From: an uncultured Draconibacterium sp.
GTDB lineage: Bacteria > Bacteroidota > Bacteroidia > Bacteroidales > Prolixibacteraceae
Length of the DNA stretch: 64,000 nucleotides
Direction of reading: 5' to 3'
NCBI RefSeq assembly: GCF_963677155.1
Contig: NZ_OY781884.1
Location: forward strand, 4,832,501 to 4,896,500
The notes under the pieces are model-generated. The model was given only the letters and a program-made list of their open reading frames with translations, had not been told where the DNA came from and searched no databases. Of this stretch, positions 1-8,430 are shown one piece after another. The position numbers and the translations under genes are program-made. How positions within the stretch are numbered: position 1 is the stretch's first letter; the number at the start of each line of letters is the position of its first letter.

Positions 1-403
1 AGTGGTTTAAAATGGTTGTTTTTTCAAGCAAAGTCAGCGAGTTATTCAACTCCAGCCAGATTGACTTTCGCAGGTTCTCGATTTTTAAGGTCAGGTTTAA
101 GGGATTCAAATCAGGATACTGGAATTTATCTATCGCACAAAATCCTTCAAAAAGATCCTGCGTTCCCAGCGTTTGATTGATCCAGTTTTTTAGCCCGCCA
201 AGAGTTCTTTTAAACTGAAGGCTTTGAATGATATTTTCAATACGATTCTGACTGTTCTCATCAAAGCTTTGTTCCCACTTTTTCTCTAATGCTGGAATAA
301 TTGCTTCATCTTCTTTTAATAATTCCTGTTCAACCATTTGAAATACAGTTGTGTCGGGATCATCTAAAAGTGTCACAAGTGCATTAAATCTTTCTTGTTC
401 CAT
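1..403 (-). CDS. Transglutaminase-like (SirB1-type) protein, N-terminal part, cut by window edge
   Basis: Reading the minus strand from an ATG at 403 gives 134 open codons that run off the left edge. The start (MEQERFNALVTLLDD) and the all-helical text that follows, with a DDPD motif and a conserved W in 'LEKKWE', match the helical N-terminal region I know from Bacteroidota SirB1/transglutaminase-core-2 proteins. The catalytic part would lie outside the window, so activity cannot be judged. It starts two bases after the stop of the nucleoside phosphorylase, so the two are almost certainly cotranscribed. Family assignment rests on recall of the N-terminal pattern only. Confidence 0.6.
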   Translation of the reverse strand, partial: MEQERFNALVTLLDDPDTTVFQMVEQELLKEDEAIIPALEKKWEQSFDENSQNRIENIIQSLQFKRTLGGLKNWINQTLGTQDLFEGFCAIDKFQYPDLNPLNLTLKIENLRKSIWLELNNSLTLLEKTTILNH

Positions 404-405
404 GC

Positions 406-1275
406 CTAGTTGCTTAAATTATCGAGTACCGCTTTTATCAGTTTTTTCATCTCGTCGCGGTAGTTTTCGTTGGCGGTAAGCGTTACGCGGTTAGCTATAA
501 TTAAACAAACTGTAAGCGCGTTGTGGCCCATTAATTTCGACAAACCATAAATGGCCGAACTCTCCATTTCGAAATTGGTTATCCACAAATCTTTGTACGA
601 AAAGGTTTCAACCAATTCGTTCAATTGAGGAAAAGCCAAAGGCAAGCGCAACTCCCGCCCTTGTGGAGCATAAAAGCCCGGCGCCGAAATGGTAACACCT
701 TTATTAAACTGTTTATCCGAAAATTTGTCCAGTAAACTTTGTCCGGCATCAACGGTATATGGTGCTGCCAGCGAATCGCTCCATTGGGTATGATTTCGAA
801 ATGCTGCTTCAAACTCCATATCGGAAACCTGCTCGCGGTTGGCATAATAATTTAGCAAACCATCAAAGCCAATCGATTTCTCTGAAACCACAAAGCTGTT
901 TACAGGAAGATCGGTTTGCAATCCTCCCGAAGTGCCAATACGTACAATATCAAGCGAACTCAGCTCTTTTTTCACGCTTCGGGTTTCCAGGTCGATATTT
1001 ACCAATGCATCTAATTCGTTTAATACAATATCTATATTGTCGGTGCCAATTCCGGTTGAAATAACGGAGATTTTCGTTTGCTTATAAAAACCGGTAACCG
1101 TTTTAAATTCACGATTTTGAACCGAAAATTCGATTTTGTCGAAAAAACCGGCAATGGTATCAACGCGGGCAGGATCGCCAACAAGAATAATTTGTCGACC
1201 AATGTTTTCCGGTTTCAGGTGTAAATGGAATATACTTCCATCGTTATTCAAAATTAATTCTGAGTGTTTAATCAT
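406..1275 (-). CDS. Nucleoside phosphorylase (uridine phosphorylase-like)
   Basis: A 289-residue cytoplasmic enzyme of the PNP/UDP phosphorylase family, expected to split nucleosides with phosphate into base and ribose-1-phosphate for salvage. The phosphate-binding motif 'VGDPARV' is near residues 32-38, the glycine-rich 'RIGTSGGL' strand near 111-118, and 'FEMESSAIYGL' near 236 carries the Met-Glu pair that contacts the ribose. Length and motif order are normal for the family. Substrate preference (uridine versus purine nucleosides) cannot be read from sequence with confidence. A TAGATTTG box at 1297-1304 precedes it, and the downstream transglutaminase-like gene follows with a 2-base gap. 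Confidence 0.85.
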   Translation of the reverse strand: MIKHSELILNNDGSIFHLHLKPENIGRQIILVGDPARVDTIAGFFDKIEFSVQNREFKTVTGFYKQTKISVISTGIGTDNIDIVLNELDALVNIDLETRSVKKELSSLDIVRIGTSGGLQTDLPVNSFVVSEKSIGFDGLLNYYANREQVSDMEFEAAFRNHTQWSDSLAAPYTVDAGQSLLDKFSDKQFNKGVTISAPGFYAPQGRELRLPLAFPQLNELVETFSYKDLWITNFEMESSAIYGLSKLMGHNALTVCLIIANRVTLTANENYRDEMKKLIKAVLDNLSN

Positions 1276-1296
1276 AGTGTGCTTTTATTATCTGAT

Positions 1297-1327
1297 CAAA
1301 TCTATTTAAAATAACACGGAACACCAA
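1297..1327 (-). promoter_or_regulatory. Bacteroidota-type promoter of the nucleoside phosphorylase
   Basis: On the minus strand TTGG (1327-1324), a 19-base spacer and TAGATTTG (1304-1297) fit the TTTG-N19-TAnnTTTG consensus. The box ends 21 bases before the ATG at 1275. Confidence 0.55.
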
Positions 1328-1482
1328 TGGTAGCGGCGAAAACATATAAACAGCTAAGAGCAAAGCTTTTGTTTTTATTCTGTGATTTTGTTAAAAACAT
1401 TACATATGTTAAGCAGGAAGGCTGATATTTGCAGAATTCCCCAGAATATTACGTTTTTATACTAAAAAAAACATTAAATTTT

Positions 1483-1490
1483 TATTTTTG
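1483..1490 (+). promoter_or_regulatory. Candidate -7 box before the repeat protein
   Basis: TATTTTTG matches the TAnnTTTG element and lies 29 bases before the ATG at 1520. No clear TTTG is seen at the usual distance upstream, so this is a weaker call. Confidence 0.4.
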
Positions 1491-1519
1491 ATATAAATAC
1501 TAATCTAAGAGTAAACCAG

Positions 1520-3337
1520 ATGTCATTTAAAATTTTTTCATTTCAGCTTACAGGTAAGATAAAGTCGGTTGAGGTAATCGAAAAAAAGCGCAAGCAATTA
1601 GCCGACGATTACGCTGAGTTTTTAAAAACGGAAAGTTCAGATGAGCTAAAAACGTTTTTAGAGTTGGAAAAATATGTTACTTCCAGTGAATTTACCTCTA
1701 AAAAGAAGGAGATTGAAGGACAATCGTTTAAAGGAAGCGAAGAGGAAAAGCAATTAAAGGAATTTCAGCGTTTGCAAAAGGCTGCACGCATAAAGAATTA
1801 TTTTAAGATAGAAGGTTCAGCTGATCTGGTTCGGTACGAGAAAGAAAAGGAATCGCAAAAGCTTACAGACTTTTATGCGCTTGAAGAATATGTGAAAGAC
1901 GGTGATTTAGAGAAGGATAAAAAGGAAATTAAGGGACAGGTTTTTAAAGGATCGGCAGAAGAGAAGCATCTAAAGGAATTGGCAAAACTTGAAAAGTCGG
2001 CCGGAATAAAAGCATATATTCAGCTTGAGGGATCGGAGAAACTGAAAAAACACAAGGCATTTGAAGCTTCGGAAAAATTAAAACAATATAAGGAGTTAAA
2101 AACGGCTGCGGTTAACGATAGCGAAAAAAAGAAAGAGTTTAACCGTTTGAACAAGGATACCGAAATTGTAAACTATTTCAAGTTCGAGAAATCGAAAAAT
2201 CTGAAGTTGTATCATGAAATAAGCGGAAGTCATAACCTGGTTCGCTACAAGGAATTAAAAGAACAGGTAAACACCGAAGAATTTAAAAAGAAGGTTGCCT
2301 TTTTAAAAGACAAGAAGAAGTTTGAAAAAAGTGAAGCCTACAAAAAATATACTGATTATAAGAAACTTGCCAGTGATCCTGTAGTAACATTTGTGTTGAA
2401 ATTCGAAAAATCGAAACTCTATAATAATTATCTCGACGTAAAAGAATCGTATGATTTAAAACGTTTTAACGAACTGAAGGAGTTGATAGAATCGGAAGAA
2501 TACAAAAAGAAAAAAGCGTGGTTGGAAGACAAAAAACGCTGGGAAAAAACAGAAGATGCTCAGAAATTAAAACAATACGAAACCGATAAGAAGAAGCCTG
2601 AATTTGTAAAATATTTCAAATATAAAGACAGAAGCGATTTTGACTTTTTCAAAAACTGGGATGTTGTATTTGAGGACTCCTTTCGCGACAAAAAACTGAA
2701 TGACTCTAAGTGGATGACAAGCTCGCTAGCGGCTTCAAAAACATTGGGGCAAAATTATGCATTGCCTGGCGATTTAAGTGTTTTCACTGATGGCGCCAAT
2801 ATACAAACAGGCAATAAACTTAGTATTTTGGTTAAAAGAGAACACAAAGATGGTATGGTTTGGCAAATGCCTGGTGGCTTCGTTCCGGCTGGTTTCGAGT
2901 ACACCTCGGGTATAATTAGTTCGGGCGAAAATTTCCAACTTGAGGACGGAATTGTTGAGGCAAAAATTTATTTTAACCCGGTAAAGCAGGTGGCCAGTTC
3001 ATTTTTCCTTGCCAATGGCAGCAACGTTCCGCGTGTAAATTTGGTTGAAATGGGGGCAAAAAATATACTGGGAATATACACCATGAACGGAAGTGGAAAA
3101 ATAGCTTCGGAGGGATTGGAGATCAATAATCTGAAAAAAGGAGCGTATATTTTTACACTCGAAAAATCGGGAGCAACTTTTACCTGGAAGATTAATGACC
3201 AGGAAGTTTTGCAGCTGAACAACAACGATTTAAATAAACCTTTGGAGTTAAGTGCTTCAAGTCTTGTTATTGGTAAATTACCCGGATCATCAGTTAATTT
3301 TGAAGTTGAATGGGTTAAATGTTATCGTAAAAAATGA
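1520..3337 (+). CDS. 72-residue-repeat helical protein with degenerate GH16/laminarinase-like C-terminal domain
   Basis: 605 residues in two parts. Residues about 42-373 are five tandem copies of a lysine/glutamate-rich helical unit (starts near 42, 114, 186, 238 and 311). Residues about 378-605 look like a concanavalin-type jelly roll of the GH16/LamG kind: 'VVFEDSFRD...LNDSKW' opening, 'SGIISSGENFQLEDGIVEAKIYF' strand pair and a C-terminal 'VEWVKCYRK' strand are typical of family 16 folds. The GH16 catalytic ExDxxE motif is absent; its place reads 'VNLVEMGAKN', so it is probably a binding module or inactive enzyme. No signal peptide or membrane segment is visible, which is unusual for such a domain. 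The stop overlaps the start of the PAS gene (ATGA), implying coupled translation. Function unknown. Confidence 0.7.
   Translation: MSFKIFSFQLTGKIKSVEVIEKKRKQLADDYAEFLKTESSDELKTFLELEKYVTSSEFTSKKKEIEGQSFKGSEEEKQLKEFQRLQKAARIKNYFKIEGSADLVRYEKEKESQKLTDFYALEEYVKDGDLEKDKKEIKGQVFKGSAEEKHLKELAKLEKSAGIKAYIQLEGSEKLKKHKAFEASEKLKQYKELKTAAVNDSEKKKEFNRLNKDTEIVNYFKFEKSKNLKLYHEISGSHNLVRYKELKEQVNTEEFKKKVAFLKDKKKFEKSEAYKKYTDYKKLASDPVVTFVLKFEKSKLYNNYLDVKESYDLKRFNELKELIESEEYKKKKAWLEDKKRWEKTEDAQKLKQYETDKKKPEFVKYFKYKDRSDFDFFKNWDVVFEDSFRDKKLNDSKWMTSSLAASKTLGQNYALPGDLSVFTDGANIQTGNKLSILVKREHKDGMVWQMPGGFVPAGFEYTSGIISSGENFQLEDGIVEAKIYFNPVKQVASSFFLANGSNVPRVNLVEMGAKNILGIYTMNGSGKIASEGLEINNLKKGAYIFTLEKSGATFTWKINDQEVLQLNNNDLNKPLELSASSLVIGKLPGSSVNFEVEWVKCYRKK
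1643..2638 (+). repeat. Five tandem ~72-residue coding repeats
   Basis: Within the protein starting at 1520, units begin at residues 42, 114, 186, 238 and 311. Units 1 and 2 share 'KKEI.GQ.FKGS.EEK.LKE' at the same offset and are exactly 72 residues apart; unit 3 has lost about 20 residues; units 4 and 5 keep the 'yKeLke.v.seE.kkK..L.dKk' and 'F..yFKfe.S' pattern. Seen by eye in the translation. Confidence 0.75.
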
Positions 3338-3687
3338 CACTGAAAGAATGTAATGTAAATTGGATGGACGGATTTGGTGGAGCAATTACTGTTTGCGATA
3401 CTGAAGGTATTATTGTTTATATGAACGATTTTGCCATTCGGCAGTTTGAAAAGTATGGCGGCGAAAAATTGCTGGGAACAAATCTGTTGGATTGTCATTC
3501 CGAACCATCAAAAAACAAACTTCGCGAAATGCTGGCTACACCCACTGAGAATACTTACACTACTGAAAAGAATGGGGTGAAAAAGGTAATTACCCAAAAA
3601 CCGTGGATAGAAAACGGGAATTTCTGTGGGGTAGTGGAGTTGTCGTTTGAGCTTCCTTCAGATATCGAAAATCAGATTCGTAGTTAA
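3334..3687 (+). CDS. Small single-domain PAS protein
   Basis: 117 residues that make up little more than one PAS fold: 'GFGGAITVCDTEGIIVYMNDFAIRQFEKYGGEKLLGTNLLDCH' is the classic PAS core, followed by 'TYTTEKNGVKKVITQKPWIENGNFCGVVELSF', the beta-sheet half. It carries no output domain (no kinase, GGDEF or HTH), so it may sense a small ligand or bind its neighbour. It begins inside the stop codon of the repeat/GH16-like gene (ATGA overlap), so it is translated with it and probably works with it. The downstream gene is convergent. Confidence 0.8.
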   Translation: MTLKECNVNWMDGFGGAITVCDTEGIIVYMNDFAIRQFEKYGGEKLLGTNLLDCHSEPSKNKLREMLATPTENTYTTEKNGVKKVITQKPWIENGNFCGVVELSFELPSDIENQIRS

Positions 3688-3700
3688 GTTGCTTCCTAAT

Positions 3701-5989
3701 CTACAAACCTCGTTTGTTGAATAAGATATATCCAAAATTAAGGGTAACGTAAAGGTTGGTATTATTTTTTTCGTAATAATTAAACGAAAGACTCACTGGT
3801 CCAATTCCGGTTTGATAAACCAACGCTGCCAGCCCCTGTACATAATAATTATCGATAAAATCATCGCTTTTTGCTACTGTAAGGTCTGGTTGTTCCTGCT
3901 CTTCATGAATAGGGCAGAATCCATAACCTTCAACACGAAGATGCACATCGGGCGAGAATTTAAATATCGCTTTTAAGCCTCCAGCCAGAAAATTATTCGA
4001 GTTAAATTCGTTAATAAACAGCGATTTACTGTGTGGTGTTGGTGTAAATCCCTGAGCTGACAGTTTTGTGGCCCGGTACGTTTGAAACAATTTTTTTGTA
4101 CTTAAAAATGATTCGAGGTGAGTACCCAATACAAATCGTTTGCCCAACGAAAAATAGCGTAATGAGTGGGCGTGAAGCTCAAAATATTTGTGGTTGTTAT
4201 ATTGTGTACGCGAATTTATAATATTTCCGGCTTTGTATTTCTCTTCGCCAATAACAAATCTGCCATCAATTCCCCGGTGAGCCCCTTCTGTTGCATATTG
4301 TTTGTAGTTCAGTGAGTTATTTTCGAAAGCCAATTTTGAAACAAATGCATTGAATTTCGAGTTGTTGGGCATTTTCCCTTCTTCTGATTCATCGCTCTGA
4401 TAAAAATCATTACTGGCAGAAGAATAGGCAACACCCGCATAAATTTTACTATGTAAGCCTAGCGGAAGTCCTGTTTCGATTTTGAAGCTGGTTTCGTCTT
4501 TTATAATATACGGCGAGCGAACATCTTCGAAAATCAGTTCTGTGCTCGACGAAAAATAATCCCACCGGTTAAAAGTTAAATACGACTCAAGGTAGAAAGG
4601 CAGCGCTGTTGGATAATCAATTCGGCCACCCAATTTAAATGAACTGTAAAAACGACCAAAATAGATGTTTGAATGCAGCGAGTACGCTCTGCTGTTGTAA
4701 CTTCTGAAGTTAATCGCCGCAAAACCCTGGTTAATGGGTTTACTGGAAATATTACCGCCAATACTCAAATCCAGGCGTTTTTCGGGTTCTACTTTTAAAT
4801 GCAGATCAAAATAACCCGTACTGTGATTGTAGCGCGTAATGGGTTGTATTGATTTCAGTTGTTCATCGGCCACCAATTTAAAATATTCGGTTTTTAAGGT
4901 TGGTAAGGATACAATATTATTTCGGTGTTTAATACTTTGAATGATAAACTGGCGTTGCATGGGGTCGCTTACGCCTTCAACCTGAATGTTTTGAAAATTT
5001 AACTCCGGCTTTCTTGCATTAAAACTGTCGCGTTTTGCCTGAACTACTTCCTTCGGAACACGACGTTTAATCAGTTGTTTTATGCTATCTATTTTGGCTC
5101 GGGTTGTTTGTTCTCCACGTGCCAGAACAGTATCAATTTTATTAAAATCGAGCAAGCCAACATTGTCAAATTTTGTTTCCAGCAAAATGCCATCTGATGG
5201 TTTGATTTCAAAATTAGTTGGACGCATAACCATGTTCGAAATTTGCCGCATAACATCATCGGCATCGGCGGCTCTTGCATCATCAGCAACCTTATGGCCA
5301 ATAATTATATCCGGGTTAAAAATTTCTTTCATGTGGTCGGTAGGAAAGTTATTTAGCAAACCTCCGTCGAACAATAATTTACCATCAATTTCAATAGGTT
5401 TAAAATAAAGTGGAACGGTCATTGATGCCCGCATCGCATTTCCCAAATCACCATTGCGTAAAACCAGCGGCTTACTATTGTTTACATCGGCGGCAATACA
5501 AAAATAGGGCACCATCAACTGATTGAAATCATAATTACAGGCCGCACTGGTTGCAGCTGTTAATTCCATAAATGCAAAATCCATTTGTTCGCCGGGAATA
5601 ATATTGGTTGGGGGCAGTATTTTTACTTTTTCATCTTTTTTAGCCACGCGCAGTTGTATCCAGGTTGGATCGTCTTCCTGGCGCTTAAAATAATAGCGGT
5701 ATTCGCGTTGTATTTTTCCGGTCGACCAGAAATAAAAATCGTCCGACTTAAAAAGCTCTTCCATTTCGTCGGCAGAATATCCGGCAGCATAAAGCCCCCC
5801 AACAATTGCTCCTATTGAAGTTCCTGCTATATAGTCGATTGGAATATTGTTTTCTTCCAAAACCCGTATCACGCCAATGTGTGCCATGCCTTTGGCACCA
5901 CCACCACTGAGCACAAGCCCAACCGTCTGAGCATTGCTTTGCACAATAGAAAAAGTAAATAGCAGGATAACGAGTAGAGATTTATTCAT
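3701..5989 (-). CDS. Patatin-like phospholipase with POTRA and outer-membrane beta-barrel
   Basis: 762 residues. A signal peptide (residues 1-20, ending SNAQ) leads to a patatin domain with oxyanion motif GGGAKG (29-34), nucleophile elbow GTSIG with Ser58, and catalytic DGG at Asp208-Gly210, so the Ser-Asp dyad is complete. A POTRA-like segment follows near 335-400 ('FQNIQVEGVSDPMQRQFI'), then a barrel of the surface-antigen/Omp85 kind that ends in an aromatic-rich strand. This is the layout of PlpD-type (type Vd) proteins, which hydrolyse phospholipids at or outside the outer membrane. Monocistronic, convergent with the PAS gene. Confidence 0.85.
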   Translation of the reverse strand: MNKSLLVILLFTFSIVQSNAQTVGLVLSGGGAKGMAHIGVIRVLEENNIPIDYIAGTSIGAIVGGLYAAGYSADEMEELFKSDDFYFWSTGKIQREYRYYFKRQEDDPTWIQLRVAKKDEKVKILPPTNIIPGEQMDFAFMELTAATSAACNYDFNQLMVPYFCIAADVNNSKPLVLRNGDLGNAMRASMTVPLYFKPIEIDGKLLFDGGLLNNFPTDHMKEIFNPDIIIGHKVADDARAADADDVMRQISNMVMRPTNFEIKPSDGILLETKFDNVGLLDFNKIDTVLARGEQTTRAKIDSIKQLIKRRVPKEVVQAKRDSFNARKPELNFQNIQVEGVSDPMQRQFIIQSIKHRNNIVSLPTLKTEYFKLVADEQLKSIQPITRYNHSTGYFDLHLKVEPEKRLDLSIGGNISSKPINQGFAAINFRSYNSRAYSLHSNIYFGRFYSSFKLGGRIDYPTALPFYLESYLTFNRWDYFSSSTELIFEDVRSPYIIKDETSFKIETGLPLGLHSKIYAGVAYSSASNDFYQSDESEEGKMPNNSKFNAFVSKLAFENNSLNYKQYATEGAHRGIDGRFVIGEEKYKAGNIINSRTQYNNHKYFELHAHSLRYFSLGKRFVLGTHLESFLSTKKLFQTYRATKLSAQGFTPTPHSKSLFINEFNSNNFLAGGLKAIFKFSPDVHLRVEGYGFCPIHEEQEQPDLTVAKSDDFIDNYYVQGLAALVYQTGIGPVSLSFNYYEKNNTNLYVTLNFGYILFNKRGL

Positions 5990-6015
5990 AGGGTCAATTG
6001 TTTTCTGAACGCGAT

Positions 6016-6023
6016 CAAAATTA
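6016..6023 (-). promoter_or_regulatory. -7 box of the patatin gene
   Basis: TAATTTTG on the minus strand, 26 bases before the ATG at 5989. A matching TTTG at the upstream position is not clear. Confidence 0.45.
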
Positions 6024-6269
6024 CGAAAAACGGGAGTATGTTAAATGTACTTATTCTAAAATCTTATTAAAAACTGATTAAATTCAGTTGTATTCTCTAA
6101 TACAGACAAAGAACTGTATGTGTAGGTTGCTTTCATGTAGCATAGTTTCTTAACCATTACTTTTTTGATAGTTTTGTTAAGAAGAATTTTTAATTTATAG
6201 TTCAGGGTAAAATGAGGGTGAAGTGTTTTGGAGATACAAATAGCAACTGGCTTTAATTGAAATTGAGGA

Positions 6270-7646
6270 GTGAAACGATTAATCATCATATTTATACTTG
6301 CTTTGCTAAGTTTTTTGGGGAATGCACAGCTGGTAACCGAACCTGAGTTTAGTTGGGGAAACTGCCATTACTACAATGCCAATGTAGGAGATACTATTCT
6401 GTTTAATGGGATTGATGTGGTTTTGCTCGGCATAAAAAATCACTACAACAAACTGAGTATTGATAATGATACCATTGAACTAAAGGTAAGCCGGCGCAGC
6501 TTACCATCAAGTTTAAATTTAGTGCGTGTTTTTGTGGCAGATAACCAAAATGTAAGAAAACTGGTATCCAATAAAGCGGCGCACGGATTATTAAAAAAGG
6601 ATGCACTGATTTGTTTATCGGACAACCAAAGTCTGATGTTGGCTCCTAATTCCTTTAGTTTTCCGGTAAGTTATAACGATGGTTTTAACTGGAGTATGAA
6701 CGAAGATAATCACATGTTTTCGTATATGGCGAAAGGATGTAGCTCCGTTGAATCCCCTAAATCGAACGAGGGAATTGGAATTGCTTTAACTGATGCCCGT
6801 GGCATTGAAAAACACTGGTTACTGGCCATCGAAAATAGCACAGTAATTTGGGTTGATGAACAAAAGAAAAATCGCAATAGCAAAGAGGCGTGTGTTCTTT
6901 TGCAGAGCAACTCCAATCCTTCAATTTTCTATGTGTACGATCATTTATACGCAAACAATATTCAGGTAAAGGAAGGACAGAAAGTGAGAATGGGAGAGCT
7001 TTTAGGAACTGTTTTGGGAGACGAAAAATGGGGCTATTTGCAGCTGGCAGTAGTTAAAAGCGATACCATTCCTGATTACGAAAACCGATATGCCAATTGT
7101 GTAAATTTTTTCCCACAGCTTTACGAATTGTATTTTAAAAACACCTTTAACTATACGAAATCCTTTACACGTGGGAAAGTGGAATTTGCACAATCACCAC
7201 AAAGTAATGGAAACAGAAAGAACCTGCTGGCTTTTGAAGAATATACAGGAATGGGCTGGGATTTGGGAACCTGGAATACTGCCGATAAGGTAATGTTCTG
7301 TACGAATAGAGAACAAGGGAATGCCCGGTTAAAGAAAATATTGTTCGGGAACTCTTACGCGGAATGTCGTAATCCTCATGATTATTTTGAATATGAAATT
7401 AATGTGCGAAACGGAGTTTATCGTGCTCGGGCACAGGTGGGAGATGTGGAACAGGCTTCGTGGCAAAAAATAGAATACGAAGGTGTTGAGGCTGCTACTT
7501 ACGATTTGGCCGCAGGCGAGCAAAAATGGACATCGGAAAAAGTGGTAAAAGTTACAGATCGCAAATTGACCGTTCGTATTTATGTTGATCCAACTAACCA
7601 GAAAGTTGCCGGAATTAGCGAAATTGTTTTTCAGCAAGCTTATTAA
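6270..7646 (+). CDS. Secreted protein with degenerate LytM/M23-like core
   Basis: 458 residues from a GTG start preceded by a purine-rich 'gagga' about where a ribosome site would sit. Residues 1-19 are a signal peptide (ends GNAQ). Residues about 190-265 follow the LytM/M23 layout: 'YDHLYANNIQVKEGQKVRMGELLGTVLG' matches the YAHL...V..G..V..G..IG loop, but the downstream HxH reads 'GYLQLAV' and no zinc ligands are apparent, so it is likely inactive. The last ~150 residues look like a beta-sandwich (malectin or CBM-like: 'YRARAQVGDVE', 'VKVTDRKLTVRIYVD'). Role unknown; a periplasmic or surface scaffold is possible. Its end overlaps the convergent metallo-hydrolase by four bases. Confidence 0.6.
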   Translation: MKRLIIIFILALLSFLGNAQLVTEPEFSWGNCHYYNANVGDTILFNGIDVVLLGIKNHYNKLSIDNDTIELKVSRRSLPSSLNLVRVFVADNQNVRKLVSNKAAHGLLKKDALICLSDNQSLMLAPNSFSFPVSYNDGFNWSMNEDNHMFSYMAKGCSSVESPKSNEGIGIALTDARGIEKHWLLAIENSTVIWVDEQKKNRNSKEACVLLQSNSNPSIFYVYDHLYANNIQVKEGQKVRMGELLGTVLGDEKWGYLQLAVVKSDTIPDYENRYANCVNFFPQLYELYFKNTFNYTKSFTRGKVEFAQSPQSNGNRKNLLAFEEYTGMGWDLGTWNTADKVMFCTNREQGNARLKKILFGNSYAECRNPHDYFEYEINVRNGVYRARAQVGDVEQASWQKIEYEGVEAATYDLAAGEQKWTSEKVVKVTDRKLTVRIYVDPTNQKVAGISEIVFQQAY

Positions 7647-8428
7647 AAATGGAAAATCATTCCTGTTTTTAACTGCTCTGTTTTAAAAGTTGAATGAAAT
7701 AATGCCAGTGCCGGAAGTGCTGTACAGTGTGATGGCAAAAGCTTCTCAGCCTTATTTTGCCTGAAATATTCTATGGTTTTTAAGGTTTGTTTGTCTTGTC
7801 TTTTCAAATGAAAACCGCCAATTACAGCTTTTATTTTATCAACTCCGGTAACTTTTTTGGCGTGTTCACAAATGTTACAAATACCTGAATGCGAGCAGCC
7901 GGTAATCACTATCAGTTCATTATTTACAATTGCAGCTAAAGCCGAATCGTCAGGTATAAAATCATCGGACCCATCAGCAAATTCAAAGCTTGTCGACTGG
8001 CTTTCAAAATCAGTATTTCTTGGAATTTCTCCTAAAAAGAACAGGTTATCTGTAAGTTGAACTGAGTTTTTGCTTTCCTTTAATGTAAACTGTTTTTCAA
8101 TTTCGCTTCTGGTTAAATCCAATCCAACGGTAGTATGAACTGCTTTTCTGTATCGTTGGGAAAAACTGGCCGGATGAGTGACCAGTATCTTGTCTTTCAG
8201 GTGTTTTAAACCATTTCCATGGTCCCAATGTCCATGGCTTAAAACAACGGTTTTCACCTCTTTTTCAATGTTGTTTTTTAGTTTAGCTGCATTCTTTAGA
8301 AATACATCAGAATGACCAGCATCGAATAAAATCTTTTCGTTGTCGATTTCAACGAGGTAGGAGAGTCCGTGCTCTGCCATAAATTGCCCGCCGGCAGTAT
8401 TATCTGTTAAAATAGAGATTGTTAGCAT
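7643..8428 (-). CDS. Metallo-beta-lactamase-fold hydrolase, DHPR-P synthase-like
   Basis: 261 residues with the metal-binding motif SHGHWDH (His65, His67, Asp69, His70), a distal 'TGCSHSGICN' His and 'GGFHLKR' His near the end. This set is that of the MBL subgroup near 7,8-dihydropterin-6-methyl-4-(beta-D-ribofuranosyl)-aminobenzene-5'-phosphate synthase, often annotated so in anaerobes that lack methanopterin; the true substrate is unknown. It is the last gene of the MinD/NifX cluster, two bases after the preceding ATPase stop, so it shares that transcript and may act in the same redox or metal-cofactor process. Confidence 0.8.
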   Translation of the reverse strand: MLTISILTDNTAGGQFMAEHGLSYLVEIDNEKILFDAGHSDVFLKNAAKLKNNIEKEVKTVVLSHGHWDHGNGLKHLKDKILVTHPASFSQRYRKAVHTTVGLDLTRSEIEKQFTLKESKNSVQLTDNLFFLGEIPRNTDFESQSTSFEFADGSDDFIPDDSALAAIVNNELIVITGCSHSGICNICEHAKKVTGVDKIKAVIGGFHLKRQDKQTLKTIEYFRQNKAEKLLPSHCTALPALALFHSTFKTEQLKTGMIFHF

Positions 8429-8430
8429 AT

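Noticed and set aside
1520-3337. Active GH16 laminarinase or agarase
   Set aside because: The ExDxxE catalytic motif is missing and there is no export signal.
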